Below are positions 10,551 to 19,123 of a stretch of DNA of 64,000 nt, piece by piece. The stretch comes from Pseudomonas viridiflava (lineage in GTDB: Bacteria > Pseudomonadota > Gammaproteobacteria > Pseudomonadales > Pseudomonadaceae): assembly GCF_900582195.1 (NCBI RefSeq), contig NZ_UTHA01000184.1, positions 42,720 through 106,719 on the forward strand, given 5' to 3'. Within the stretch, counting starts at the first letter, position 1; every line of letters starts with the position of its first letter. Below the pieces are notes generated by a model. That model worked only from the letters and a program-made list of their open reading frames with translations. It was not told where the DNA came from and searched no databases. A program made the position numbers and the translations under genes.

Positions 10551-11801
10551 ATGCTGAGCTGGGACGAATTCGACAAAGAAGACAGTGAAGTAGCAGCAGT
10601 GAAAGGCGCCAACGCCGGCCACGCTAGCGAAGCCAACATGGACCGCCTCGACAACGCTGGCGGTGCCGCCGCGATCGAAGCCCGCGCCGTGACCGCCGAC
10701 GACTCGGCCGCTGTCGCCCGCGCCAAGGCTGCACTGAACTCCCTCGACGTCGCCGAAGGCCTCGCCGAACTCGAAGGCGCCTCCGCCCGTGTCGCCGTTG
10801 ACGAAAAGCGCATGATCAACTGCCGCGCCGACCTCAACCAACTCGTGCCATTCAAGTACGACTGGGCCTGGCAGAAGTATCTGGACGGTTGCGCAAACCA
10901 CTGGATGCCGCAAGAAGTCAACATGACCGCCGACATCGCCCTCTGGAAAAACCCGGAAGGCCTGACCGACGACGAGCGCCGCATCGTCATGCGCAACCTC
11001 GGCTTCTTCTCCACCGCCGACTCCCTGGTTGCCAACAACCTGGTCCTGGCCGTGTACCGTCTGATCACCAACCCGGAATGCCGCCAGTACATCCTGCGCC
11101 AGGCCTTCGAAGAGGCGATCCACACCCACGCCTACCAGTACTGCATCGAATCGCTGGCCATGGATGAAGGCGAGATCTTCAACATGTACCACGAGATCCC
11201 ATCGGTCGCGAAAAAAGCCGCCTGGGGCCTGAAGTACACCCGTTCGATCTCCGATCCGAAGTTCGAAACCGGCACCCCGGACACCGACAAAGAGTTGCTG
11301 CGCAACCTGATCGCCTACTACTGCGTTCTGGAAGGCATCTTCTTCTACTGCGGCTTCACCCAGATCCTCTCCATGGGCCGCCGCAACAAAATGACCGGCG
11401 TCGCCGAGCAGTTCCAATACATCCTGCGCGACGAATCCATGCACCTGAACTTCGGCATCGACGTGATCAACCAGATCAAAATCGAAAACCCGCATTTGTG
11501 GGATGCTGAGATGAAAGAAGAAGCGACCCAGATGATTCTGCAGGGTACGCAGTTGGAGATCGAATACGCACGGGATACCATGCCTCGCGGGGTGTTGGGC
11601 ATGAACGCGGCGATGATGGAGGACTACCTGAAGTTCATCGCTAACCGTCGTTTGTCGCAGATCGGCCTCAAAGAGGAATATCCAGGGACGACTAACCCGT
11701 TCCCTTGGATGAGCGAGATTATGGACTTGAAGAAAGAGAAGAATTTCTTTGAGACTCGGGTTATTGAGTATCAGACTGGTGGGGCGTTGAGCTGGGATTA
11801 A
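10551..11801 (+). CDS. nrdB: Ribonucleotide reductase class Ia, beta subunit
   Basis: A 416-residue R2 protein that houses the diiron-tyrosyl radical used by NrdA to reduce ribonucleoside diphosphates. Iron-ligand helices are visible: FEEAIHTHAYQYC and LRDESMHLNFGID. The conserved C-terminal tail needed to dock on NrdA ends in GGALSWD. ATG 10551 follows CAGGAG at ten bases and begins MLSWDEFDKED as in other pseudomonads; the first 80 residues are an Ala-rich extension relative to E. coli. No nrdA is adjacent or elsewhere in this window, so the two subunits are not in one operon here. A NrdR-like box lies upstream. Confidence 0.93.
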   Translation: MLSWDEFDKEDSEVAAVKGANAGHASEANMDRLDNAGGAAAIEARAVTADDSAAVARAKAALNSLDVAEGLAELEGASARVAVDEKRMINCRADLNQLVPFKYDWAWQKYLDGCANHWMPQEVNMTADIALWKNPEGLTDDERRIVMRNLGFFSTADSLVANNLVLAVYRLITNPECRQYILRQAFEEAIHTHAYQYCIESLAMDEGEIFNMYHEIPSVAKKAAWGLKYTRSISDPKFETGTPDTDKELLRNLIAYYCVLEGIFFYCGFTQILSMGRRNKMTGVAEQFQYILRDESMHLNFGIDVINQIKIENPHLWDAEMKEEATQMILQGTQLEIEYARDTMPRGVLGMNAAMMEDYLKFIANRRLSQIGLKEEYPGTTNPFPWMSEIMDLKKEKNFFETRVIEYQTGGALSWD

Positions 11802-11824
11802 TGCATCCTGACTAATCCCCCCTT

Positions 11825-11853
11825 AAAAAGCCCTGAATCATTCAGGGCTTTTT
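11825..11853 (+). terminator. Terminator of nrdB
   Basis: AAAAAGCCCTGAA / TTCAGGGCTTTTT forms a near-perfect stem with a T-run 24 bp after the nrdB stop. It can work in both directions and so also serves the convergent gene ending at 11868. Confidence 0.9.
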
Positions 11854-11867
11854 ATTCAAATACAAAC

Positions 11868-12965
11868 TCATATCATTTCGAGCGGATCATACCCCCCAAC
11901 TTTCACCCCAGCCTTCTTAAGCAACTTAAGACAGTCCTTTATATGGGATACGAACCAAGTTTCCGCGCCCCACGGATGGCGCTCGATATATACACCCCCC
12001 ATTCCAGCAAGAAGTAGATATTCAAACCGAGTAAGTTGACCCTGACGTGCACCATCGATTAACCGACATAGAACATCACCATCATAAGGCTTGATGCATT
12101 CAGCTACCTGCTCTAATGAAACAAATCCTAACGTCAGTAATAGACGCGCAGTCCAATCATAGGAGAACTCTGTCATTCTCCCATCGGCACCCAGACTCTT
12201 ATCCAAATACGCCTTGAGTGCACTAGGCGTAATCTCCACCGCACCGAGATCCCCTGCGGAAATTAGCCCTTCCGCACGCGCGGTCAAATCCTTGTCTGCA
12301 TCTTGAATTGCCTGAAACTCTCTATCTGCAATTTCCAATAATCCGGCCAACGACATAAACCGCCGCTTGATATCTCGAGGAATTGTCGCGGAAGTTTTAT
12401 ATTGAATGTCATGTTCGATTTCTGCCCAGGCGTGTTGCAGTATTGTTCGGACCTGAACCTCCACTTTCGCAGAGACAAACTGTTCATACTCCGACAAACT
12501 TGTTCGACTAGAACTCAAAGTAACCAAATAATGAACACTTTGATATCCAAAACGCTCATCCTCAATCAGACTTTCGCCTTTATCAAAATGCTCGATAACA
12601 TTGAATTCGCTCCGCAGCATTTCATCAATTTCTTTTATTGTTCGCGGAAAAAATGTTATGAGCCTTATGGCAGCTTTGTCTGTTATTTGCTCCATGGGAT
12701 TAGGGTACATAGGACGGCCCGGATCGTTTTTTGACGGCTTGGCAGCTTTCCTTCCAAAACTAGCAGCGTCTTTCGCCCTTGCTTCAATCGAATGAATAAT
12801 TATTCCACGCCGCTTCAAAGCCTCTTCAGCAATTCTTTTCGTAGAAGCCGCTAGCTCGGAGTAAAACCCAACAACCCGCAAGTACTCAGAAACAGCTACT
12901 TGCTCATGCCTTGCAAAATCAAACTTCTCAGAACAGTCTTGAGCTTGCTGTAAAGAAGAATTCAA
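11868..12965 (-). CDS. Stand-alone RelA/SpoT-domain protein (putative alarmone synthetase)
   Basis: A 365-residue protein. Residues about 55-190 carry the RelA/SpoT nucleotidyltransferase fold: D97-KAAI-R101, the guanosine-stacking motif GYQSVH at 140-145, EVQVRT at 169-174, and QHAWAEIEHD at 177-186. There is no HD hydrolase and no TGS/ACT regulatory part, so it would make but not degrade a pyrophosphorylated nucleotide. The remaining 175 residues are an uncharacterised C-terminal extension. It is longer than housekeeping small synthetases of about 220 residues. Base composition is clearly AT-richer than the neighbours, suggesting transfer. It is divergent from an HNH nuclease gene across 200 bp. 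The product could be (p)ppGpp, (p)ppApp or, as in toxSAS enzymes, a pyrophosphorylated tRNA; which one is unknown. Confidence 0.75.
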   Translation of the reverse strand: MNSSLQQAQDCSEKFDFARHEQVAVSEYLRVVGFYSELAASTKRIAEEALKRRGIIIHSIEARAKDAASFGRKAAKPSKNDPGRPMYPNPMEQITDKAAIRLITFFPRTIKEIDEMLRSEFNVIEHFDKGESLIEDERFGYQSVHYLVTLSSSRTSLSEYEQFVSAKVEVQVRTILQHAWAEIEHDIQYKTSATIPRDIKRRFMSLAGLLEIADREFQAIQDADKDLTARAEGLISAGDLGAVEITPSALKAYLDKSLGADGRMTEFSYDWTARLLLTLGFVSLEQVAECIKPYDGDVLCRLIDGARQGQLTRFEYLLLAGMGGVYIERHPWGAETWFVSHIKDCLKLLKKAGVKVGGYDPLEMI

Positions 12966-13096
12966 CTTATAACCCCAAAAACAAACCTACCAAACGCAAA
13001 CTGAACACCCTAATTACTTCCAACAATGTTCAATCACCAATGACACCAATGTGCCATCCAGGCTCATGACAAGACAAGAAAAATCTTTTTTCAACG

Positions 13097-13110
13097 TAGG
13101 AAATTTCCTA
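13097..13110. promoter_or_regulatory. Perfect 14-bp palindrome between divergent accessory genes
   Basis: TAGGAAATTTCCTA is self-complementary and lies 56 bp before the HNH gene and 132 bp from the start of the RelA/SpoT-like gene. It is a reasonable operator for a dimeric regulator of one or both genes; no regulator gene is linked. Confidence 0.4.
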
Positions 13111-13165
13111 GACGCTGATACGACTGTTCGGTATCGTCGAAAGCTTTCAGCTATTCGGCGGCTCT

Positions 13166-13879
13166 ATGGATACAGATACTAAAAATACAGATTGGAGTAC
13201 GTCCGAGCTTGAAGCTGCAGTTGACGCATATCTGAAAATGCTGGCATTAGAGCGGCAAGGGCAAAAAATCAATAAGGCTTACGAAAATCGACTTCTGCGA
13301 GAAGGCACTTTAGCCGGTCGCACCGTCGGTTCAGTCGAGTTCCGTATGCTGAACATTTCAACCGTACTTGAAAGGATGGGCAAAGAACGTATCAACGGAT
13401 ACAAGTCACTGCCACATGTAGGCTCAAATGTTGAAAATGCCATCCGGAACGTACTTGCAAATCGAGGGATGCTGCCTGAAGACATATATTCTCCAACAGC
13501 CGACGATGTGCTGCTTGAGCGTCGAGCCATTGCCCTCCAGAAGCAAAAAATGAAAGGTGTACCGAAAGGTATTCAGATACCCCAAAAAGCTCCTGGCTCC
13601 AGTATGAGCTATCTTCGAGATCCTCAGGTTAGAGCCTGGGTTCGAAATGAAGCAAACGGTTATTGCGAAGGGTGTGGCGCACCTGCTCCGTTTCAGATGT
13701 CTGACTTACCCTTTCTCGAAATTCACCACATTAAACCGCTTGCTCAGAAGGGCTCAGATCGAGTCACCAACGCTATCGCGCTGTGTCCGAACTGCCATCG
13801 TCGTTGCCACCATTCAAGTGATCGGGAGGAGTTCACCGATTTACTTTATAAGAAAGTTGCAAGATTGGTACCTGAGTAA
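13166..13879 (+). CDS. HNH endonuclease, McrA-like
   Basis: A 237-residue protein. The C-terminal HNH nuclease has zinc cysteines C167/C170 and C207/C210, the catalytic pair H187-H188 in LEIHHIKPL, N202, and H211. The N-terminal part (10-80) starts WSTSELEAAVDAYLKML and includes SVEFRMLNISTVLERMG, a head domain I recall from 5-methylcytosine-type restriction HNH proteins. A role in cutting modified or foreign DNA is inferred. The gene is AT-rich like its divergent partner and is followed by a good terminator. ATG 13166 has only a weak ribosome site. Confidence 0.82.
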   Translation: MDTDTKNTDWSTSELEAAVDAYLKMLALERQGQKINKAYENRLLREGTLAGRTVGSVEFRMLNISTVLERMGKERINGYKSLPHVGSNVENAIRNVLANRGMLPEDIYSPTADDVLLERRAIALQKQKMKGVPKGIQIPQKAPGSSMSYLRDPQVRAWVRNEANGYCEGCGAPAPFQMSDLPFLEIHHIKPLAQKGSDRVTNAIALCPNCHRRCHHSSDREEFTDLLYKKVARLVPE

Positions 13880-13937
13880 TGACCGTCGTGGATGGAATCT
13901 TGTTACTGAGATAGGCGAGTAGATGTTAGAAATCCCG

Positions 13938-13960
13938 AGAGGGGTATCCTCTGTTTTTTT
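13938..13960 (+). terminator. Terminator of the HNH gene
   Basis: AGAGG-GGTAT-CCTCT followed by G and seven T, 59 bp after the HNH stop. Confidence 0.75.
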
Positions 13961-14038
13961 GCATTATCTGAGATCAGTGCAACCCAGTTCGCCCCCGCTA
14001 TTAATACCCCTCCCCCACTCAAGGATCCGAGCCCCACC

Positions 14039-15025
14039 ATGAAATTCGATCTCGCCTACTGCCTCAGCCTCGACGACAAGTTGTCGATCTATGATGTTCG
14101 CGATCTCAATTTCGATGAGACGGTGGCGTTTGACTCTGCGAAGGAACACTTCCTGTGCCCCAACGATGCCTGTCGTTCGGCGTTCGAGGCTTCCAACGAG
14201 TTGGGCACGTTCAACGCGAAGAATGTGAATTACGTGCGCACGCCGCACTTCAAGAATCTGCCCACTACGCAGCATGTGGCGGGTTGTCCGTATGTGAGTT
14301 TGAAGGCTTCAGCGTCTGGTGTTGAGACGGCGGATGGCGAGGTGGACGACGGGCGTGAGGAACACTTCCCATCAGAGTTGTTGCTGACCCGGCGTGAGTA
14401 TGTGCGCAAGCCTGTCGCGCCAGCGGGGGCGGCGGATGTGTTGCGGGATGATCCGGTGCGGGTGGCGGCGGAGAGTGGTAAAGAGTCGGCGGGTCGTGAA
14501 TCGGCGCCGGACAAGACCAGTGTGTTTGCGCATCCGGTGGAGTGTTTTGTTTCCAACTTCGCGGACAAGGAGTTGCTTAAGCGGATGCCGTTGAAGGTCG
14601 GCGAGCATTCGGCGCCGTACAGTTCGTTCTTCAAGAAGATCGAGTATCTGACGGACAACAAGGGGTTGATTTACTGGGGGCGGATCAAGAAGATCGAGGA
14701 CTTCCACAGTGCCAGTTTTCGTATCGATTTCGAAGACAAGGTCTGGTTCAAGAAGCCCGAGGACAGTAAGAAGAAGCCGTATCCGGTCAGTGTTTATCTG
14801 AACAAGAAGCTGATCGACAACTACCGCAAGCGCAAGGCGTTTCTGGAGGAGATCAAGCACGCGGTGGATAGCGACAAGGCGTTGTTCTGTTTCTTCTATG
14901 GGGTGACGCCGGAGTTGAAGCAGGTGCCCGGCAAGAAGAACCCCGAAAAGCCTTTCGAGGTCTTCAATGCCAATATCGAGAACCTGGATCACTTCATTAT
15001 TCGTGAAGCGCCGGGGCTGGAGTGA
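14039..15025 (+). CDS. Unknown protein with CoiA-like zinc cluster
   Basis: A 328-residue protein I do not recognise as a named family. Near the N-terminus there is a probable zinc site: C40 (HFLCP), C45, H70 (TPHFKN), H79 and C83 (HVAGC). The pattern CP-x-n-C...PHFxN...HxxGC resembles the zinc part at the start of CoiA-type nuclease proteins. Residues about 95-165 are low-complexity and variable. The C-terminal half is lysine-rich, with alternating strands around LIYWGRIKKIEDF and FCFFYGVTP, possibly nucleic-acid binding. No signal peptide. Three bases separate its stop from the convergent secreted-protein gene. GC is like the host genome. Confidence 0.6.
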   Translation: MKFDLAYCLSLDDKLSIYDVRDLNFDETVAFDSAKEHFLCPNDACRSAFEASNELGTFNAKNVNYVRTPHFKNLPTTQHVAGCPYVSLKASASGVETADGEVDDGREEHFPSELLLTRREYVRKPVAPAGAADVLRDDPVRVAAESGKESAGRESAPDKTSVFAHPVECFVSNFADKELLKRMPLKVGEHSAPYSSFFKKIEYLTDNKGLIYWGRIKKIEDFHSASFRIDFEDKVWFKKPEDSKKKPYPVSVYLNKKLIDNYRKRKAFLEEIKHAVDSDKALFCFFYGVTPELKQVPGKKNPEKPFEVFNANIENLDHFIIREAPGLE

Positions 15026-15028
15026 CGG

Positions 15029-16219
15029 TTAGCCCTGGGGCAGTTGCAGCTTGACGGCGCCGGGGTGTTGTTTGACGACGGAGTACGGCAGGATCGACCA
15101 GTCGGGTCTATCACAAGAGCGTTGCACGCGAGCGAAGTAGGCGCCGAGGTACAAGCCCTTCTCGGTGAAGTACCAAGGTGAAGTGCCCCAGATGCTCTCA
15201 TCCTGGAAGTTGCAGTCGTCATCTCCCGTCGGTGCCTTCATTTCTGTGGGGTACAGGGCGGTGAATTGCTTGATTATCCAAGGTACCAACTCTTTGCTTA
15301 CGTACTGATAGCGCGCGTTACTTTCGGCCTCGCTCAGCGGCTTGTCGCCCAGGCTGTCGCGTTCGGCATGCAAAATCGGCGTGCCCTTACCTACCCAAAA
15401 GACATCTTCGAGTGACAATGGGTGGCCGGTTTTTACATCAATGTTGAGGGGTGAATCGCCGAAGTCGGGATGCGCGCCGCCGCAGTAATAACTGGTCGAG
15501 ATGTTCAGGCTGACCACGGCGGGCGAGATCATTTTCGGTTCTGCCTGCTGCATGAACTCCACGTTCTCCCCGCCCTGTAATTGGCAGCCGTGATAGCTGA
15601 TGACTTCATTCCAGAGACGCCCGAGCAACTGCTGGTTAACCCGTTGCTGATCATCTTTCGACAATCCGGACTCCACGCTGAACAGAGAAATCTTTGTCTC
15701 AGGCTCCGTCCACCATTGCAGGTCGTAGCCCATGAAGTTTTCTTTCTTCACCGGTTTCAGCTTGAGTCCCAGCAGGCGCAGATACTCGTAAGGCTCGCCA
15801 TTGGGCAGTGCGGCAATGAACGGCAAAGTTGCTGAGGTGGGCGCGGGAAGTTTGGCCTCGGTGAGCTTCACCGGCAGTTTCTTGCCCTTCGGACTTTGCC
15901 ACTCGCCCTGCCAGCCGTTGCCGGTTTCTTCCAACTTCAAGGTCGGCAGCGGCTTGTCGTCACCGTATCGGTTATTGCCTTCCACAAGGTTCAACGTGCT
16001 GTCTTGTAGCGAGCCGCTGAGGGCTAGGTCACGGTGATATTTCTCGTAGAAATAGCGGCCGGTGACTTCGTCCTGCTGTGTGGTGTTGAGTTCAACAACA
16101 ATCGCCGTCTTGCCCAATGTGCCGGTAAACACGCGCCGGCCATCTTCGGCATGGGCAGTGGAAATCAGTGTGAACAGCGCCGCGGCATATGGCGCCAGGC
16201 GCATCAGTCCCTTGAGCAT
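15029..16219 (-). CDS. Secreted protein, DUF3298-like (cassette copy A)
   Basis: A 396-residue periplasmic protein with signal peptide cleaved after STAHA. The N-terminal beta domain (about 28-120) has the FTGTLGKTAIVVELN...GRYFYEKYHRDL pattern seen in many secreted bacterial proteins. The C-terminal domain, with YYCGGAHPDFGDSPLNIDV then TGHPLSLEDVFW, resembles the RsiV/DUF3298 fold. Several cysteines are probably disulphide-bonded. It is the close paralogue of the gene at 17117-18262 (both end in a KQHPG-x-V-x-LQLP tail). Each is preceded on the same strand by a DUF6933-like gene, so this is a duplicated two-gene unit. Function unknown; a binding or inhibitor role in the envelope is only a guess. 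Confidence 0.78.
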   Translation of the reverse strand: MLKGLMRLAPYAAALFTLISTAHAEDGRRVFTGTLGKTAIVVELNTTQQDEVTGRYFYEKYHRDLALSGSLQDSTLNLVEGNNRYGDDKPLPTLKLEETGNGWQGEWQSPKGKKLPVKLTEAKLPAPTSATLPFIAALPNGEPYEYLRLLGLKLKPVKKENFMGYDLQWWTEPETKISLFSVESGLSKDDQQRVNQQLLGRLWNEVISYHGCQLQGGENVEFMQQAEPKMISPAVVSLNISTSYYCGGAHPDFGDSPLNIDVKTGHPLSLEDVFWVGKGTPILHAERDSLGDKPLSEAESNARYQYVSKELVPWIIKQFTALYPTEMKAPTGDDDCNFQDESIWGTSPWYFTEKGLYLGAYFARVQRSCDRPDWSILPYSVVKQHPGAVKLQLPQG

Positions 16220-16302
16220 GAATCAATCCTTGAAGGAGTCGGAGGTCGCGTCGGCACACAGGCGCCGGCGCTGAAAAATACGCTGCGAATTATGGCGGCG
16301 GC

Positions 16303-17022
16303 TCAACTATTAGAGTTTTCTTGCTCGTACTTTTTAAGCCAGGCTTCGTGCTCGAGGGCTGCTATTTCCCGAGCCATTTGTTGGCGACGTTCCTTGGCAG
16401 TATGAAGCTGGACGTCATCGAGAAAGCAGTAGTGACGTAGCCAGTGAAGCGCCATTTCCTCATCCGGAAAGTAGTAAGACTTGGCGCCCTTGCTGTTCCT
16501 CGGCGTGTCATTCATTTGCTCGTCGAAGACCATCGCTGTGATTTCATCCGGTGGCAAAGATCCCGTATGGGCGACCTTGTCCTGAAACATCCATGCAATC
16601 TCGTCAATGTGTTTTTGCGCGCTACGATGGCTACGCCGATAGAACCGTTGATGCTCACAAGTCTGTTTCAGCCGCGCCAACATCAACTCCGGGTTAAGCC
16701 ACTGCCCGAGGTCATGATGATGTGCGTTGATCACTATCCCCTTGACCCAACGATCCACAAATCGATCAACAAAGTCTTCTGTGTCAGCCTTTTTCGCATC
16801 AGCGAAAATCAGGCAATAACGGGTTTTTATGTGAATGGCCAGCAGCACGTGCTTGCGTTGTACCGTTATCGCGTGCACCAGCCACTGCTCATCAGCGCCG
16901 TTCGACTCATCATCTTCAATGATGGGGGACGGCGGTTTAGCATCCACCGGCGTGATCTTTTTGCCCTTTTGAACACGGCTGAAGAATTTGCTGGCGGCTT
17001 CGGTGCAGTTAAAGATCAGCAT
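16303..17022 (-). CDS. DUF6933-like cytoplasmic protein (cassette copy A)
   Basis: A 239-residue soluble protein beginning MLIFNCTEAASKFFSRV. The core WLVHAITVQRKHVLLAIHIKT and RYCLIFADAKKAD fits my recollection of DUF6933, a family with no known function. A second part includes FYRRSHRSAQKHIDEIAWMF and a charged C-terminal helix. ATG 17022 was chosen because the paralogue begins with the same residues; 12 further codons are open upstream. It lies 83 bp before copy A of the secreted gene and about 94 bp after copy B, all on the minus strand. Function unknown. Confidence 0.7.
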   Translation of the reverse strand: MLIFNCTEAASKFFSRVQKGKKITPVDAKPPSPIIEDDESNGADEQWLVHAITVQRKHVLLAIHIKTRYCLIFADAKKADTEDFVDRFVDRWVKGIVINAHHHDLGQWLNPELMLARLKQTCEHQRFYRRSHRSAQKHIDEIAWMFQDKVAHTGSLPPDEITAMVFDEQMNDTPRNSKGAKSYYFPDEEMALHWLRHYCFLDDVQLHTAKERRQQMAREIAALEHEAWLKKYEQENSNS

Positions 17023-17116
17023 GCTCGGCCCTATGTGATTTCTACAGAAAGGAAACATATTCTTGCGAACACGCTGACTGATTCCAACCCCCTTCGGCGC
17101 ACGAATCCAGCTTTAT

Positions 17117-18262
17117 TCAGGGCAGTTGCAATGGAACGCCGCCGGGGTGTTGTTTGATCAGGTCATAGGGCAGAACGCCCCACTCGACGTATCCGCACAC
17201 CGCTGCGACATGTGCGTATGAGGGAACGAAGGTGATGCCTTTTTCCCCGAAGTACCAGGACGGATATTTCCATGGTTCTTGCTCATCGTACCCGCAGTCG
17301 TTTTCGCCTTCTGCAATCACGGTCATTTCTTTTGAATAAAGCTTCAACAACTGTGCGACGAGCCAAGGTGCGAATTCTTTGGAGCGGTAATTGAAGTATT
17401 CATCGGAGGATGCGTTAGAGGAGCTTTCAAATCCCTCCAGATAATGAAACGGCTTGCCCTGCCCCACCCACAAAACATCCTCAAGGGTCAGCAACTTCCC
17501 TGTTTGCGCATCAAAGTTGAGCGATTCATTGTTTTGATCCGGATAGGCACCGCCACAATAATATTCGGTAGAAATGCGCGCACTCATCATCGAAGACGAC
17601 AACCATAGCGGCTGACTGGATTGCGAATAACTCCCCGCGCAGTCGAAATGCGAAGTCACCTCGCCCCACAAGCGTGCCATTAAATATTGATTGATGCGCT
17701 CCCGCGCTTGCGGCGAATACCCCGATACCACTTCAAACAGCGAAGCCCCCGACTTCGCCTCGCTCCACCATTGCACCGTGTAGCCCATGAAGGTTTCGGT
17801 TTTGCCTTTTACAAGTTGCAGCCCCTGCAACCGTAGGTACTCGTACGGGTTCTTGTCATGCAGTTCGGTGAAATACGGCAAGGCACCGGCGGGAACATCG
17901 GGGAGCTTGGCGGGCTGCAATTCGACCTTCAGGACCTTCCCGTCCGGGTTGCTCCATTCGCCGCTCCAGCCGTTGATTTTCGGTTGCAAGCGCAGAGTCG
18001 GGCGCGAATCGCCATCCATCGCCGCGCCTTCGACCATCACCAGTGCGTCGTCCTCTCTACTGATGTCCAGCGCCAAGTCTTTGCGGTACTTTTTGTAGAA
18101 GTAACGCCCCTCGCTGTAACGGGTGTCGATTTCCACAACGATTGCGGCTTTGCCTAGGGTGCCGGTGTACACCTGCTTGTTGTCGTCGGCCCATATCCGG
18201 GTTGAGAGCACTAAACCGACGAGCATCAAAATGCCGGAGATTCGCAACAGTCCGCGATACAT
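17117..18262 (-). CDS. Secreted protein, DUF3298-like (cassette copy B)
   Basis: A 381-residue paralogue of the protein at 15029-16219 with the same order of parts: signal peptide ending STRIWA, an N-terminal YTGTLGKAAIVVEID...GRYFYKKYRKDL domain, the ETFMGYTVQWWSEAK segment, then STEYYCGGAYPDQNNESLNF and TGKLLTLEDVLWVGQG. The sequences have diverged well beyond a recent copy, so both were probably kept by selection. Function unknown. Confidence 0.78.
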   Translation of the reverse strand: MYRGLLRISGILMLVGLVLSTRIWADDNKQVYTGTLGKAAIVVEIDTRYSEGRYFYKKYRKDLALDISREDDALVMVEGAAMDGDSRPTLRLQPKINGWSGEWSNPDGKVLKVELQPAKLPDVPAGALPYFTELHDKNPYEYLRLQGLQLVKGKTETFMGYTVQWWSEAKSGASLFEVVSGYSPQARERINQYLMARLWGEVTSHFDCAGSYSQSSQPLWLSSSMMSARISTEYYCGGAYPDQNNESLNFDAQTGKLLTLEDVLWVGQGKPFHYLEGFESSSNASSDEYFNYRSKEFAPWLVAQLLKLYSKEMTVIAEGENDCGYDEQEPWKYPSWYFGEKGITFVPSYAHVAAVCGYVEWGVLPYDLIKQHPGGVPLQLP

Positions 18263-18359
18263 CTTTCATCCTTGAATGAGTGGGCGTATGCCCGGAAGAG
18301 AAAGTTGCGAATTATGGCGAGAGCAACCGGGGTATGCGAGGCCCGCGGTGACTATCAGG

Positions 18360-19046
18360 CTATTGCAGCTCACTCTGAAACGCCTGGATCTCCCGCTCTG
18401 CCTGTTTGCGTCGTTCCAGCGCAGCCTGAATGCCAGACTCATCGACAGCGCAATATTGGCGCAGCCAGTGGGCGATCATTTCTTCATCTGGCCTGAAGTA
18501 ATCTTTGCGCCCTTTACTGTTTCTGAGTCGACTGTTCATCTGCGCATCGAACCCGATAGCCGCACGTTCGCCCTGCGGTAAACAGCCCCACTCGGCAGCG
18601 CAATCCTGGAAAAACCAGGCGATTTGCTCAATGTGCTTTTGTGCACCGCGATGGCTGCGACGATAGAACCGATGTTCTGCGCAGGCTTCTTCAAAACGAT
18701 CCGACAGGATTCCCGCGTCAGCCCATTGCATGGAGTCATGGTTGATCGCGTCGCGTAGCAAGCCTTCGCGCCAGCGTTCGACAAATCCTGCAACAAACCC
18801 TTCAGCATCGGCCTTTTTGGCATCGGCGAAGATCATGCAATAACGGGTTTGCACGTGAATGACGAGCAATACGTGTTTGCGTTGCACGGTGATTGCATGC
18901 ACGAGCCACTGCTCGTTGGAGCTGCCCGGTTCATCATCTTCGATCACTGCGGTCGGGGGTTTAGCGTCCACCGGAGTGATCACTTTGCCTTTGTGAACAC
19001 GACTGAAAAACTTACTGGCGGCTTCGGTGCAATTGAAGATCAACAT
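18360..19046 (-). CDS. DUF6933-like cytoplasmic protein (cassette copy B)
   Basis: A 228-residue paralogue of the protein at 16303-17022; it shares MLIFNCTEAASKFFSRV, PVDAKPP, WLVHAITVQRKHVLL, RYC-x-IFADAKKAD and FYRRSHR-x-AQKHI. ATG 19046 matches the start of copy A; the frame is open another 27 codons. It is the first gene of the four-gene minus-strand array, so a promoter should lie between 19047 and the tauE-like gene. The gene product has no signal peptide while its partner does, so the pair spans two compartments. Confidence 0.7.
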   Translation of the reverse strand: MLIFNCTEAASKFFSRVHKGKVITPVDAKPPTAVIEDDEPGSSNEQWLVHAITVQRKHVLLVIHVQTRYCMIFADAKKADAEGFVAGFVERWREGLLRDAINHDSMQWADAGILSDRFEEACAEHRFYRRSHRGAQKHIEQIAWFFQDCAAEWGCLPQGERAAIGFDAQMNSRLRNSKGRKDYFRPDEEMIAHWLRQYCAVDESGIQAALERRKQAEREIQAFQSELQ

Positions 19047-19123
19047 CCTGGTTCTCTGGTCATTGCTGGAGGACAGCGTTCGGTTATCAATTTTGATTTC
19101 TTCCGCTGTAACCTGGCAATGGT

